Part shown: piece after piece, positions 25,943-33,948 of the stretch | Position numbering within the stretch: position 1 is the first letter of the stretch | Layout: every line of letters starts with the position of its first letter | Assembly (NCBI RefSeq): GCF_902498995.1 | Contig: NZ_CABVLY010000020.1 | Location: 62,001-126,000, forward strand | Direction: 5' to 3' | Length of the DNA stretch: 64,000 nucleotides | Source of the DNA: Burkholderia anthina | GTDB taxonomy: Bacteria > Pseudomonadota > Gammaproteobacteria > Burkholderiales > Burkholderiaceae | Made by a program: the position numbers and the translations under genes | Notes under the pieces: model-generated | What the model was told of the DNA's origin: nothing | The model's input: only the letters and a program-made list of their open reading frames with translations | The model's database searches: none

Positions 25943-26058
25943 GTCATGCGGCGGCGTGACATGCGCGTGCGAGCGGCGGCGAAGAAGCGTTGCGTCTTGC
26001 TCGCATGCCGGCGCCGGCGCGTGTCGCGCATCGCATCCCGATGCGCGGGCGCTTTCGG

Positions 26059-26595
26059 TCAGCCGAGCGCGTGTACGCCGATCAGCAGCAACGCGCCGAG
26101 GACGATCAGCAGCAGCGCGTGAATGCGCGTGACCATCACGCACACCGTCGACGCAACCGCGATCGCCCGCGCGGGCCAGCCGCCGTCGAGCGCCTGCAGC
26201 AGCACCCAGACCGACGCGAGGATCATCCCCGCCGCGACCGGGCGCAGGCCGGCCTCGAGCGCGATCTGCCAACGCGCGCCCTGATGCCGTCGCCACAGGT
26301 GCGCGACGCCGTAGATCAGGAACGCGGTCGGCCCGAACAGCGCGAGCGTCGCGATCACCGCGCCCCAGAAGCCCGCGACCTGCCAGCCGATCAGCGTCGC
26401 GAGCAGCGAGCCGGGCCCTGGCGCCATCCGCGCGATCGCGAAGTCGTTTACGAACTGCGTGGCCGTCATCCAGTGATGGACGTCGACGACCTGGCGCTGG
26501 ATGTCGGCGACGATCGCCTGCCCGCCGCCGATCGTCGCGATCGACAGCGGCGCAAACACGCCGAAGAGGGCGGCGTAGCGCGACATCGCATTCAT
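26059..26595 (-). CDS. Chromate transporter, C-terminal half protein
   Basis: A 178-residue membrane protein of the CHR family. SIATIGGGQAIVADIQRQVV and FVNDFAIARMAPGPGSLLAT are the CHR-domain motifs in a single-domain protein. Full-length ChrA has two such domains; here they are encoded as two adjacent short proteins (see 26592-27239), overlapping by ATGA. Such short CHR pairs export chromate or, in some cases, have an uncertain anion role. ATG 26595 begins MNAMSRYAAL. Confidence 0.88.
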   Translation of the reverse strand: MNAMSRYAALFGVFAPLSIATIGGGQAIVADIQRQVVDVHHWMTATQFVNDFAIARMAPGPGSLLATLIGWQVAGFWGAVIATLALFGPTAFLIYGVAHLWRRHQGARWQIALEAGLRPVAAGMILASVWVLLQALDGGWPARAIAVASTVCVMVTRIHALLLIVLGALLLIGVHALG

Positions 26596-27239
26596 CGGTC
26601 GTCGCGCCTCGCAGAGGAAGGCGCCGCGCGGCGGTATTCGAGTGCAACGCTCAGCGTGCCGCCGATCAGCACGGTCCACACGAGCGGCCAGTGCAGCACG
26701 GCCACCGACACGAACGTGAGCGTCATCACCGCGAACGGCAGCACGCGGCGCGGCAGCCGGCGCACCGCGGTGATCGCCATCGAGATCGACAGCCCGATTG
26801 CCGCGGCGGCCGCGCCGGCGAGCGCGACGTGCGTGAGCGTAAAGCGCGTGAGGGTCGAGAATGCGACGCCGAACAGCACGATCAGCACGGCCGGCGGCGC
26901 GATGATGCCGGTGAAGCCGGCCACCGCGCCGCGCCATCCGGCCAGCCGGTAGCCGATCCAGATCGCGAGGTTCTTCACGTTGACGCCCGGCAGCGCCTGC
27001 GACAGCGCGAGCCCGTTGAGGAACGCTTCTTCGTCGATCCAGCGCCGCTCGTCCACGAAGTCGCGCATCATGCGCCCGCTCAGCCCGCCGCCGAAGCTGG
27101 TCAGGCCGATCTGCGCGAATGCGATGAACAGCGCGAGGACGCCGGGCGACGGTGAATCGCCGTCGGGCGGCGCGGGCGGAGTCGGGGTGGCGGGCGGAAG
27201 CATCGGACGGACTGGCGCGACGGTTGGGCAATCGCCCAT
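26592..27239 (-). CDS. Chromate transporter, N-terminal half protein
   Basis: A 215-residue CHR-family membrane protein. After a Pro-rich leader come FIAFAQIGLTSFGGGLSGRM and LNGLALSQALPGVNVKNLAI, the N-domain form of the CHR motif. Antiparallel pairing with the neighbouring short protein is the known arrangement for two-piece chromate transporters. ATG 27239 was chosen; Met13 is an alternative that removes part of the Pro-rich leader. The two genes are coupled at ATGA. Confidence 0.88.
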   Translation of the reverse strand: MGDCPTVAPVRPMLPPATPTPPAPPDGDSPSPGVLALFIAFAQIGLTSFGGGLSGRMMRDFVDERRWIDEEAFLNGLALSQALPGVNVKNLAIWIGYRLAGWRGAVAGFTGIIAPPAVLIVLFGVAFSTLTRFTLTHVALAGAAAAAIGLSISMAITAVRRLPRRVLPFAVMTLTFVSVAVLHWPLVWTVLIGGTLSVALEYRRAAPSSARRDDR

Positions 27240-27364
27240 GGTAGCAAGCGGTGCCTGTCAGCACGCTGACATCGGCGCCGCGAGGTTGTCGGCGCAACGA
27301 TCGGGGCGCGGTGCCGTCGCCGCCGCGCCGGCGCGAGTCCGTTATCGGCGCAAGCAGGCAGGCG

Positions 27365-28120
27365 CTAGGCGCGCACGACCGTCACGCCGGCGGCCTCGAT
27401 CGGCTCGGTCAGCGCTGCGTCGGTTTCCCGTTCGACCACGATGGTCTGCGCGAGCGCAAGCTCGCCGATCACGAACTGCGATGCCGCACGCAGTTTGGAC
27501 TGCGAGGCCAGCACGACCGTCTCGCCCGCGCGTTCGGCGAGCGCACGCTTGATCGCCGCTTCCTCGAAATCGCCGGTGCTCAGCCCCGCGACCGGATGAA
27601 CGCCGGTGACACCCATGAAATACAGGTCCGCGTGGATGCGCGCGATGCCCTCCATCGCCGCGGCGCCGACCGACACGATCGAATGCTTGTACAGCCGGCC
27701 GCCGATCAGGATCACGTCGATCGACGGATGCGCGGCCAGCGCGACGGCGACGCTCGGGCTGTGCGTGACGATCGTCGCGCGCAGGTCGGGCGGCAACTGG
27801 CTGACGAGCAGCGCCGACGTCGTGCCGCCGTCGACGATCGCGACCTGCCCGGGCGCGATCATCTGCGCGGCCCGGCGCGCGATGCGCCGCTTTTCCTCCG
27901 GTTCGAGCGCCTCGCGCTGCGCGAACGGCGCGACGGCCGGCGACGCCGGCAGCGCACCGCCGTGCACGCGCTGCAGCAGGCCTTCGGCGGCAAGCTCGCG
28001 CAGGTCGCGGCGGATCGTGTCTTCGGACACGCCGAATTGCACGCTCAGTTCGGCGGCCAGCACCTGGCCGTCGCGCGCGAGTGCATCGAGGATCACCTTC
28101 TTGCGTTGGGTCGTCAGCAT
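27365..28120 (-). CDS. DeoR-family transcriptional regulator
   Basis: A 251-residue repressor. The DeoR signature is at the N-terminus: RKKVILDALARDGQVLAAEL, then VSEDTIRRDLRELAAEGLLQ and RVHGGAL. The remainder is the ISOCOT-like sugar-phosphate-sensing domain (AIVDGGTTSALLV; ILIGGRLYKHSIVSVG; MGVTGVHPVAGLSTGD; SQSKLRAASQFVI). It starts 81 bp from the divergent NUDIX hydrolase gene and may regulate it. AT-rich DNA with ATTGCACGAA repeats between the two (28124-28160) could be its operator. Confidence 0.92.
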   Translation of the reverse strand: MLTTQRKKVILDALARDGQVLAAELSVQFGVSEDTIRRDLRELAAEGLLQRVHGGALPASPAVAPFAQREALEPEEKRRIARRAAQMIAPGQVAIVDGGTTSALLVSQLPPDLRATIVTHSPSVAVALAAHPSIDVILIGGRLYKHSIVSVGAAAMEGIARIHADLYFMGVTGVHPVAGLSTGDFEEAAIKRALAERAGETVVLASQSKLRAASQFVIGELALAQTIVVERETDAALTEPIEAAGVTVVRA

Positions 28121-28123
28121 CGG

Positions 28124-28162
28124 GATTGCACGAAAATTCTTGAAATTGCACGAATATGCACG
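28124..28162. promoter_or_regulatory. Repeated TTGCACGAA motif between deoR-like and NUDIX genes
   Basis: TTGCACGAA occurs twice, followed by a shorter TGCACG, in an otherwise AT-rich 40-base stretch between the divergent starts. Direct repeats in such a place are typical of DeoR-family operators. Assignment is by position. Confidence 0.4.
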
Positions 28163-28201
28163 TTACCATGCGATCCGTCTCTTGTCGAATGGGAGGCCGC
28201 C

Positions 28202-28807
28202 ATGGCCGCAACGCGGGACCGCGTCCGCATCGTCGATACGGCGGTGCTGTCCGATGACTGGTATGTGCTGAAGAAGGTGACGTTCGATTTTCTGCGCCGC
28301 GACGGCACGTGGCAGCGCCTCAGCCGTGAAACCTACGATCGCGGCAACGGCGCGACCATCCTGCTGCGCAACGCCGCGACGGGCGACGTGCTGCTCACGC
28401 GGCAGTTCCGGATGCCGGCGTTCGTCAACGGGCACGACGGGATGCTGCTCGAAGCTGCCGCCGGCCTGCTCGACGATGCGACGCCCGACGCGCGCATTCG
28501 CGCGGAAGCCGAAGAGGAAACCGGCTATCGCGTGCGCGGCGTGCGCAAGGTGTTCGAGGCGTTCATGAGCCCGGGTTCGGTCACGGAGAAATTGCATTTC
28601 TTCGTCGGCGAATACGATGCGTCGCTGCGCACGGGCGACGGGGGCGGCATCGCGGAGGAGGGCGAGGATCTCGAGGTCGTCGAGATGCCGCTGCAAGCGG
28701 CGCTGGACGCCGTCGAGCGCGGCGAGATCGTCGACGCGAAGACGATCATGCTGCTGCAGTACGTCGCGCTGCGGGAGTCCGCGGGCGGGCGCGCCGCGAC
28801 CGCGTGA
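28202..28807 (+). CDS. nudK: NUDIX hydrolase, NudK-like
   Basis: A 201-residue hydrolase of nucleoside diphosphates linked to another group. The opening RVRIVDTAVLSDDWYVLKKV and the RQFRMPAFVNGHDGMLLEA segment match E. coli NudK (GDP-mannose hydrolase). The Nudix box reads GLLDDATPDARIRAEAEEET followed by GY, with the Glu residues of the metal-binding helix in place. Family length is about 190-200. It is divergent from the DeoR-type regulator. Confidence 0.87.
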   Translation: MAATRDRVRIVDTAVLSDDWYVLKKVTFDFLRRDGTWQRLSRETYDRGNGATILLRNAATGDVLLTRQFRMPAFVNGHDGMLLEAAAGLLDDATPDARIRAEAEEETGYRVRGVRKVFEAFMSPGSVTEKLHFFVGEYDASLRTGDGGGIAEEGEDLEVVEMPLQAALDAVERGEIVDAKTIMLLQYVALRESAGGRAATA

Positions 28808-28891
28808 CGAAGCCGCGGCACGACGCTCGAACGGGCGTATGATCGCGCGACGCCATTCGCGCGCCCCGTTCGACGCTACCGCAGCTCCATC

Positions 28892-29770
28892 ATGTCGCTT
28901 GCCGATTCCACGCATTCCCTCGCATCCGCCGACGGCGGCGCCACGCAATTGCCCGCCGAACGCGTCGCGTCCGCCGTCGACGCGCTCGCGCGCGCCGATG
29001 CGCTGCTCGTGACGGCCGGAGCCGGCATCGGCGTCGATTCCGGGCTGCCGGACTTTCGCGGCACGGACGGCTTCTGGCGTGCGTATCCGGCGCTGCGTCA
29101 CGAGCGTTTCGAGTTTCACGAGATCGCGTCGCCGCAGGCATTTCGTGCGCATCCGCAGCTCGCGTGGGGATTCTACGGGCATCGTCTCGGCCTTTACCGG
29201 GACACCGTGCCGCACGCGGGCTTCGCGATCCTGCGGCGCTGGATGGATGCGATGCGCAATGGCGGCTTCGTGCTGACGAGCAACGTCGACGGCCAGTTCC
29301 AGAAGGCCGGTTTCGATCCGGCGCGGATCGTCGAAATCCACGGTTCGATTCATGCGATGCAGTGCCTGCGCCCGTGCTCGGACGACACGTGGAGCGCGGC
29401 GCCATTTACGCCGGACGTCGACACGGCCACGTGCCGGCTGGTCGGCGAGCTGCCGCGCTGCCCGCGTTGCGGCGGCCTCGCACGGCCGAACATCCTGATG
29501 TTCGGTGACCGGGGCTGGCTCGGCGCCCGCCATGAAGCTCAGGAGCGCGCGTTCGAGAGCTGGGTCGCGCAGGCGGGGCGGGTGGCTGTCGTCGAGATCG
29601 GCGCGGGCACCGCGATTCCGACCGTGCGCATGCTGAGCGAACGGCTCGGCGCCGACGTGATCCGGATCAACGCACGCGAAGCCCATGCGCGCCGTGCGGA
29701 CGTGATCGGACTGAAGGGCGGCGCGCTCGCGACGCTCGCCGCGCTCGACGCGGCCTGGCAGCGCGAATGA
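28892..29770 (+). CDS. Sir2-family NAD-dependent protein deacylase
   Basis: A 292-residue sirtuin. The NAD-binding motif AGAGIGVDSGLPDFRG, the VEIHGSIH catalytic-His block, four Cys of a zinc site (MQCLRPC and LPRCPRCGG), and RPNILMFGD are present. The usual TQNID segment reads TSNVDGQFQKAG, so Gln is Ser and the following LH is QF. It therefore belongs to a divergent branch whose activity should not be assumed. A 25-residue N-terminal extension precedes the domain. It stands alone between the NUDIX gene and crcB on the same strand. Confidence 0.88.
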   Translation: MSLADSTHSLASADGGATQLPAERVASAVDALARADALLVTAGAGIGVDSGLPDFRGTDGFWRAYPALRHERFEFHEIASPQAFRAHPQLAWGFYGHRLGLYRDTVPHAGFAILRRWMDAMRNGGFVLTSNVDGQFQKAGFDPARIVEIHGSIHAMQCLRPCSDDTWSAAPFTPDVDTATCRLVGELPRCPRCGGLARPNILMFGDRGWLGARHEAQERAFESWVAQAGRVAVVEIGAGTAIPTVRMLSERLGADVIRINAREAHARRADVIGLKGGALATLAALDAAWQRE

Positions 29771-29955
29771 GCCGGCCCGCGACGCAATCTGGCGGGCGCC
29801 ATTGCGCGCGCCGTCGTTGCAGGCGCGCCGCGAATCCGCATACAGTTCAGCCAGTGCCAGCCGTGCGTGCGCCGTGCGCGTCCGGGAACCGGCATTGCCC
29901 CCGGGCGACCGGGGCCGGCGGCTGAACCCAGCCGCATGACCGACCGGGAGCGCCC

Positions 29956-30342
29956 GTGTTCTATTCGATCGTCGCGATCTTCGTCGGCGCCGGGCTCGGC
30001 GCGTTGCTGCGCTGGTTTCTGAGCCTCGCGCTCAACGCGTTCTTCCCTGCCGTGCCGCTCGGCACGCTTGCCGCGAACCTGATCGGCGGCTACGTGATCG
30101 GTGTTGCTGCCGTCGTCTTCACGACCCGCGTCGGGCTGCCGCCCGAGTGGCGGCTGTTCGTGATCACGGGTTTCCTCGGCGGGCTCACGACGTTCTCGAC
30201 CTATTCGGTCGAAGTGATGACGCACGCGGTGCAGGGCGAATTCGGATGGGCGTTTGCGGTGGCTGCCCTACACTTGACTGGATCGTTCACGCTGACGGCG
30301 CTCGGCATGTGGACCGCGCGTGCGTGGTTCGCGGCCGCCTGA
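29956..30342 (+). CDS. crcB: Fluoride channel CrcB/Fluc
   Basis: A 128-residue inner-membrane fluoride exporter channel that works as a dual-topology dimer. Four hydrophobic helices are visible. GAGLGALLRWFLS, GTLAANLIGGYVIG (the conserved Asn) and GFLGGLTTFSTYSVE (the Phe/Thr/Ser track) are hallmarks of the family. The start codon is GTG with GGGAG upstream. It lies 23 bp ahead of a DUF190 gene on the same strand, the usual companion. Confidence 0.95.
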   Translation: MFYSIVAIFVGAGLGALLRWFLSLALNAFFPAVPLGTLAANLIGGYVIGVAAVVFTTRVGLPPEWRLFVITGFLGGLTTFSTYSVEVMTHAVQGEFGWAFAVAALHLTGSFTLTALGMWTARAWFAAA

Positions 30343-30365
30343 GCGCGCCGGCACCGGAGGAGGCG

Positions 30366-30716
30366 ATGGACAGGGTCTTCTTGCGCTTCTACGTGCACGA
30401 GCACCATCGGCTGCACTGGAAGCCGGTGTGGGAATACTTGCTCGAGGAAGCGAATCGGATGGGTGTCGCGGGCGGTTCCGCGTTTCGTGCGATGGCCGGC
30501 TTCGGCCGGCATCGCGTGCTGCACGAGGACCGTTTTTTCGAACTGCAGGGGTCGCTCGCGATCGAGGTCGAATTCATCGTCACCGAAGACGAAGCGCAGC
30601 AGTTGCTCGAGCGGCTGTCGCGGGAGAAGGTGCGCGTGTGCTACGCGGTGATTCCGGCACGCTTCGGCGTGATCGATACGCTCGACGCGCCGCCGGCGCA
30701 GGGGCCGGCGGCGTAA
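30366..30716 (+). CDS. DUF190 protein
   Basis: A 116-residue soluble protein. RVFLRFYVHEHHRLHWKPVW and ANRMGVAGGSAFRAMAGFGR, then the VEFIVTEDEAQQLLERL segment, match the DUF190 family, a ferredoxin-like fold resembling PII proteins. Genes of this family often sit beside crcB. A regulatory or accessory role in fluoride resistance is suggested by this linkage only. GGAGGA precedes the ATG. Confidence 0.88.
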   Translation: MDRVFLRFYVHEHHRLHWKPVWEYLLEEANRMGVAGGSAFRAMAGFGRHRVLHEDRFFELQGSLAIEVEFIVTEDEAQQLLERLSREKVRVCYAVIPARFGVIDTLDAPPAQGPAA

Positions 30717-30723
30717 TCCGTCG

Positions 30724-31287
30724 TCAGATGCCGAACATCGTCAGCGACACGGCGGCGCGCGTGACGATCATCAGCAGCACCTGCACGATCACGAACAGCA
30801 GGATCGGCGACAGGTCGATGCCGCCAAGGTTCGGGATGATGCGGCGCAGCGGGTTCAGGAACGGCGCGGTGAGCTGATAGAGGATCGGCATCGCCGGCGA
30901 GCGCGGATTGAGCCACGACAGCAGTGCCATCAGGATCGTCATCCAGATCACGAGATTGAGCGCCCACTTCACGACGGTGAGCAGCGCGACCACGACGAGC
31001 GTTGCGATCACCGAGGCCGGATCGAAGCCGGCCATCAGGACCATCAGCACGACGTACACGAGCGCCGTGAGCAGCGCGGCGACGATGCTCGCCCAGTCGA
31101 TGCCGCGCACGCCCGCGATCACGCGACGCAGCGGCAGCACGAGCCAGTTGGTCGCCTGCAGCACGGCTTGCGTGACGGGGTTGTACGGCGGCACGCGGAC
31201 GGCCTGCATCCAGACGCGCAGGATCAGCGCGGCGCCGAACAGCGTGAAGAGGGTATTGAGCAGAAAACGGGCGATCTCGCCGAACAT
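30724..31287 (-). CDS. YggT-family membrane protein
   Basis: A 187-residue membrane protein with two YGGT modules: FLLNTLFTLFGAALILRVWM then YNPVTQAVLQATNWLVLPLR, and again LNLVIWMTILMALLSWLNP then PILYQLTAPFLNPLRRIIP. The RPNPxxxP-type motif ends each repeat. Family members have been linked to osmotic or ion homeostasis and, in other phyla, to thylakoid and division functions; no specific role is known here. ATG 31287 is preceded by AAGGA. Confidence 0.9.
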   Translation of the reverse strand: MFGEIARFLLNTLFTLFGAALILRVWMQAVRVPPYNPVTQAVLQATNWLVLPLRRVIAGVRGIDWASIVAALLTALVYVVLMVLMAGFDPASVIATLVVVALLTVVKWALNLVIWMTILMALLSWLNPRSPAMPILYQLTAPFLNPLRRIIPNLGGIDLSPILLFVIVQVLLMIVTRAAVSLTMFGI

Positions 31288-31363
31288 CGTTGGCATCCTT
31301 TTTATACAGTCGAGTAGCGTGCGGCCGCCAACGCCGGATGGCGGCGCATCGGCCGACACCTTA

Positions 31364-32293
31364 TCACGCCTCGTCTTGCGACGGGGAGGGGTGCCCGGTG
31401 GTGCGCGCGAGCGACGTTTCGACGGCCTCGGCGAGCGCCGGCAGCGAGGCCGGCGGCGCGGCGCGCTTCGCCGCGAGCGCGACCGCGCGGCGGGTCATCA
31501 GTGCATACAGCGTCGCATGATCGCCGCCGCGTGCTTCGAGCAGCGCGAGCTGGCGCTCGACGATGCCGGTGTCGCCGCGCGAGACGGGGCCGGCGAGTGC
31601 ATTCGCGAGGCCCTTGTCGCGCGCGGTCTCGATCGTGCCGGCGAGCATCGGCAGCAGCGCGCGCAGCGCGGCCTGTTCGTCGAAGCCGATGCCGCGCCAC
31701 AGCTCGACCGCTTCCGACAGCCCGCACAGTGCGAAGCTCGCCGCGTAGTGCGCCGCCGCGTGATAGAGCATCCGGCCGCCGGCCGGAATCGACAGCGGAT
31801 GGCAGCCGAGTGCGGCAGCAAGTCGCATCAGCGTCGCGTGCAGCGCGCCGTCGGCTTCGATCGTGACCGAGCAGCCGTCGATGCGGGCGAGGTCGGCGTC
31901 CGTGCCGCCGAACAGGTAGAGCGGATGGAAGCCGCCGGTGGCCGCGCCCTGCCGTTTCGCCGGATCGAGCAGGTCGACCGACGATGCGCCGCTGCAGTGG
32001 ACGAGCGCCTGGCCGGCCGCGCGCGACGCGTCGACATGCAGCGCCGCGGCGGTCGACGCGAGATGGTCGTCGGGAACGGTCAGGAAGATCAGGTCGGCGG
32101 CGTCGACGACCTGCTGCGGCGTGTCGACTGCCCGGCAGCCGTCGATATCCGCGGCGAGCGCCTCAGCCGATCCGGCCGTGCGGCTCGCGATCGCGACGAC
32201 CGGAAAGCCGGCCTGCGCGAAACGTCGTGCGACGCAGCGCGCGAGGCGGCCGGCGCCGATGAAACCGAGGCGGGGTGTGTCGGGGAGGGGCAT
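31364..32293 (-). CDS. Rossmann-fold/DUF2520 protein
   Basis: A 309-residue protein. The N-terminus LGFIGAGRLARCVARRFAQA is a dinucleotide-binding Rossmann motif, followed by LIFLTVPDDHLAS and ALVHCSGASSVDLL. The C-terminal half (GGFHPLYLF; LYHAAAHYAASFALCG) matches DUF2520, related to ProC-like reductases. The substrate is unknown. It is downstream of no obvious partner; YggT lies downstream on the same strand with a 76-bp gap. Confidence 0.85.
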   Translation of the reverse strand: MPLPDTPRLGFIGAGRLARCVARRFAQAGFPVVAIASRTAGSAEALAADIDGCRAVDTPQQVVDAADLIFLTVPDDHLASTAAALHVDASRAAGQALVHCSGASSVDLLDPAKRQGAATGGFHPLYLFGGTDADLARIDGCSVTIEADGALHATLMRLAAALGCHPLSIPAGGRMLYHAAAHYAASFALCGLSEAVELWRGIGFDEQAALRALLPMLAGTIETARDKGLANALAGPVSRGDTGIVERQLALLEARGGDHATLYALMTRRAVALAAKRAAPPASLPALAEAVETSLARTTGHPSPSQDEA

Positions 32294-32809
32294 GGCGGGT
32301 CAGGAAGCGGAAACGGCGCAGCCGCCAGTATCGCAGGAATGGTGCGGCGGCCGCGAAAGGGTGGTTTCGGTGCCGATGCGCGGCGGTCGAGGTCGGCACG
32401 CGCGACGCGTTCCGGCGCGATGCGCGTATCGGGATCATCGCGGAATGCAGGCCCTTTTATCCGGCCCCGAATCACGTGGCGCCCGCGTCCCTCTTGAATT
32501 GTCGGCGTCTTGTCTCAAATTTGTAATCGTTCATTACTGAAGCGCTCCCGCCACACGCATCGGCTCCGGTAAGACTGACCGTCCGGCGCGTTGCGATCTT
32601 GCCGTTCGGACGGAATCGCGCGACCGGCAAGGGTTGCCGCGGATGCGCAGGCCCGCGCCGCAGCATCGATGCGACCGCGTGCAATTGCAATTTGCAACAA
32701 ATGCGCGATACGCGAGGGGCGGGTTTTCGCTACATTGCATCCATGCGACGTGCACGCCCGCCGTTGCCGACAGGAGCGCATAAATGACCGCTCCAGCAGG
32801 AGAATCGAA
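32294..32809. other. Intergenic region without a supported gene
   Basis: About 515 bases between divergent genes. The part 32680-32740 is AT-richer and could hold the promoter for the gene at 32810. I see no conserved coding region. Confidence 0.5.
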
Positions 32810-33097
32810 GTGAAAAAGCTCATTCCGTTCATCGCCGCCGCCGCGCTGGGCCTGGGTGCCGCAAGCGCCGCGCAGGCCCACGTGTCGATCGGGGTCGGCA
32901 TCGGTATCCCGGTCGCACCCGCCTATCCGGTGTACGCACCGCCGCCGCCGGTGTACTACGCGCCGCCGCCTCCGCCTGTCTATTACGCACCGGCGCCGGC
33001 CTACTATGCGCCGCCCGTGGTCGTCGGCGGCTACTACGGACGTCCGTACTGGCGGCGTGGTTACGGCGGCTGGGGTCATCACGGCTGGCATCGCTGA
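32810..33097 (+). CDS. Exported Pro/Tyr-rich small protein
   Basis: A 95-residue secreted protein. The signal peptide is MKKLIPFIAAAALGLGAASA with cleavage after AQA. The mature part has repeated PPPPVYYAP-type units, then a Gly/Tyr/Trp/His-rich tail (YYGRPYWRRGYGGWGHHG). Similar low-complexity envelope proteins are frequent in Burkholderia, with no defined role. The start is GTG with AGGAG six to ten bases upstream. A strong terminator follows, so it is a single-gene unit. Confidence 0.8.
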   Translation: MKKLIPFIAAAALGLGAASAAQAHVSIGVGIGIPVAPAYPVYAPPPPVYYAPPPPPVYYAPAPAYYAPPVVVGGYYGRPYWRRGYGGWGHHGWHR

Positions 33098-33127
33098 TCC
33101 GTCCCGCGCGGCCTGACCGCGCGCGGC

Positions 33128-33168
33128 AAAACGGCGCAACGTCCCTCGCGGGGCGTTGCGCCGTTTTT
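33128..33168. terminator. Terminator after the Pro/Tyr-rich protein gene
   Basis: AAAACGGCGCAACG and CGTTGCGCCGTTTT form a perfect 14-bp stem with a short GC-rich loop and five T. Four A on the left allow bidirectional use for the convergent LysE-type gene. Confidence 0.92.
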
Positions 33169-33220
33169 CATTGGGGCGGTGGCAGCGGTCGCGGTTGGGT
33201 GCCAGGCCGCCGCATCGCGG

Positions 33221-33892
33221 TTAGACCGCGTGGGCGATCAGGTCGCGATAGCCGCCGACGATCACGCTGTACGAGAAATACGCGAACAGCAGCGCCGACG
33301 CGACGTGGCACGCGCGCATCAGCCCCGCGCCCGCGCGCTTGCGGCCCTGGCTCGCGAGCGTGCACATGAAGAGCGTCCACGCGAGCCCGCCGAGGAAGAA
33401 GCCGGACAGGAACACCGACGCCGTCGCCGGCGTGGTCGCACCCGCTTTCGCGATCAGCGCGCCGCCGACCGCCGCGAACCACAGGATCGCGCTCGGCGAC
33501 GACATCGCGAGCAGCATGCCGCGCATGAAGCTGCGCCGGGCGCTGGCGCGCGGCTGCGGCGCGTCGTCCGCATCGCCGTCGCTGGCCGCGCCGGCCGGCG
33601 CGAGCGCTTCGCGCGCCATCTTCCACGTGAGGAACAGCAGCACCGCGCCGCCGCCGATCCACACGATCCAGCGCACCGCCTCGAACTGCAGCAGCACGGC
33701 CATCCCGGCGAGCGCGAGCGCCGCGTAGACCAGATCGCCGACGCACGAGCCGACGCCGAGCCAGAAGCCCGGCCGGAAGCCGTGCGACAGCGTCAGCGAC
33801 AGCATCGCGACATTGACGAGACCGATGTCGAGACACAGCGACAGCGACAGGAAAAACCCGTCGGACAGCATCGAGGCGGGGGGGAAGCTCAT
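33221..33892 (-). CDS. LysE-family exporter
   Basis: A 223-residue inner-membrane protein. GFFLSLSLCLDIGLVNVAML, then GFRPGFWLGVGSCVGDLVYA and MLLAMSSPSAILWFAAVGGA, have the RhtB/LysE layout with six hydrophobic segments and a charged loop around residue 120. The substrate is unknown. It starts MSFPPASMLS at 33892. It lies 56 bp downstream of ubiD on the same strand and may be cotranscribed. Confidence 0.85.
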   Translation of the reverse strand: MSFPPASMLSDGFFLSLSLCLDIGLVNVAMLSLTLSHGFRPGFWLGVGSCVGDLVYAALALAGMAVLLQFEAVRWIVWIGGGAVLLFLTWKMAREALAPAGAASDGDADDAPQPRASARRSFMRGMLLAMSSPSAILWFAAVGGALIAKAGATTPATASVFLSGFFLGGLAWTLFMCTLASQGRKRAGAGLMRACHVASALLFAYFSYSVIVGGYRDLIAHAV

Positions 33893-33948
33893 CGTCGTTC
33901 TTGTTGAGGCGTTCAATGCGCGGGCCGGCGAGCGCCGGCCTCGCGGGC

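Noticed and set aside
29860..29955. Possible fluoride riboswitch ahead of crcB (CCGG helix and CGGCT/AGCCG hairpin followed by CATGACC)
   Set aside because: The conserved junction and pseudoknot bases of the fluoride motif could not be aligned; GC-rich DNA gives such helices easily.
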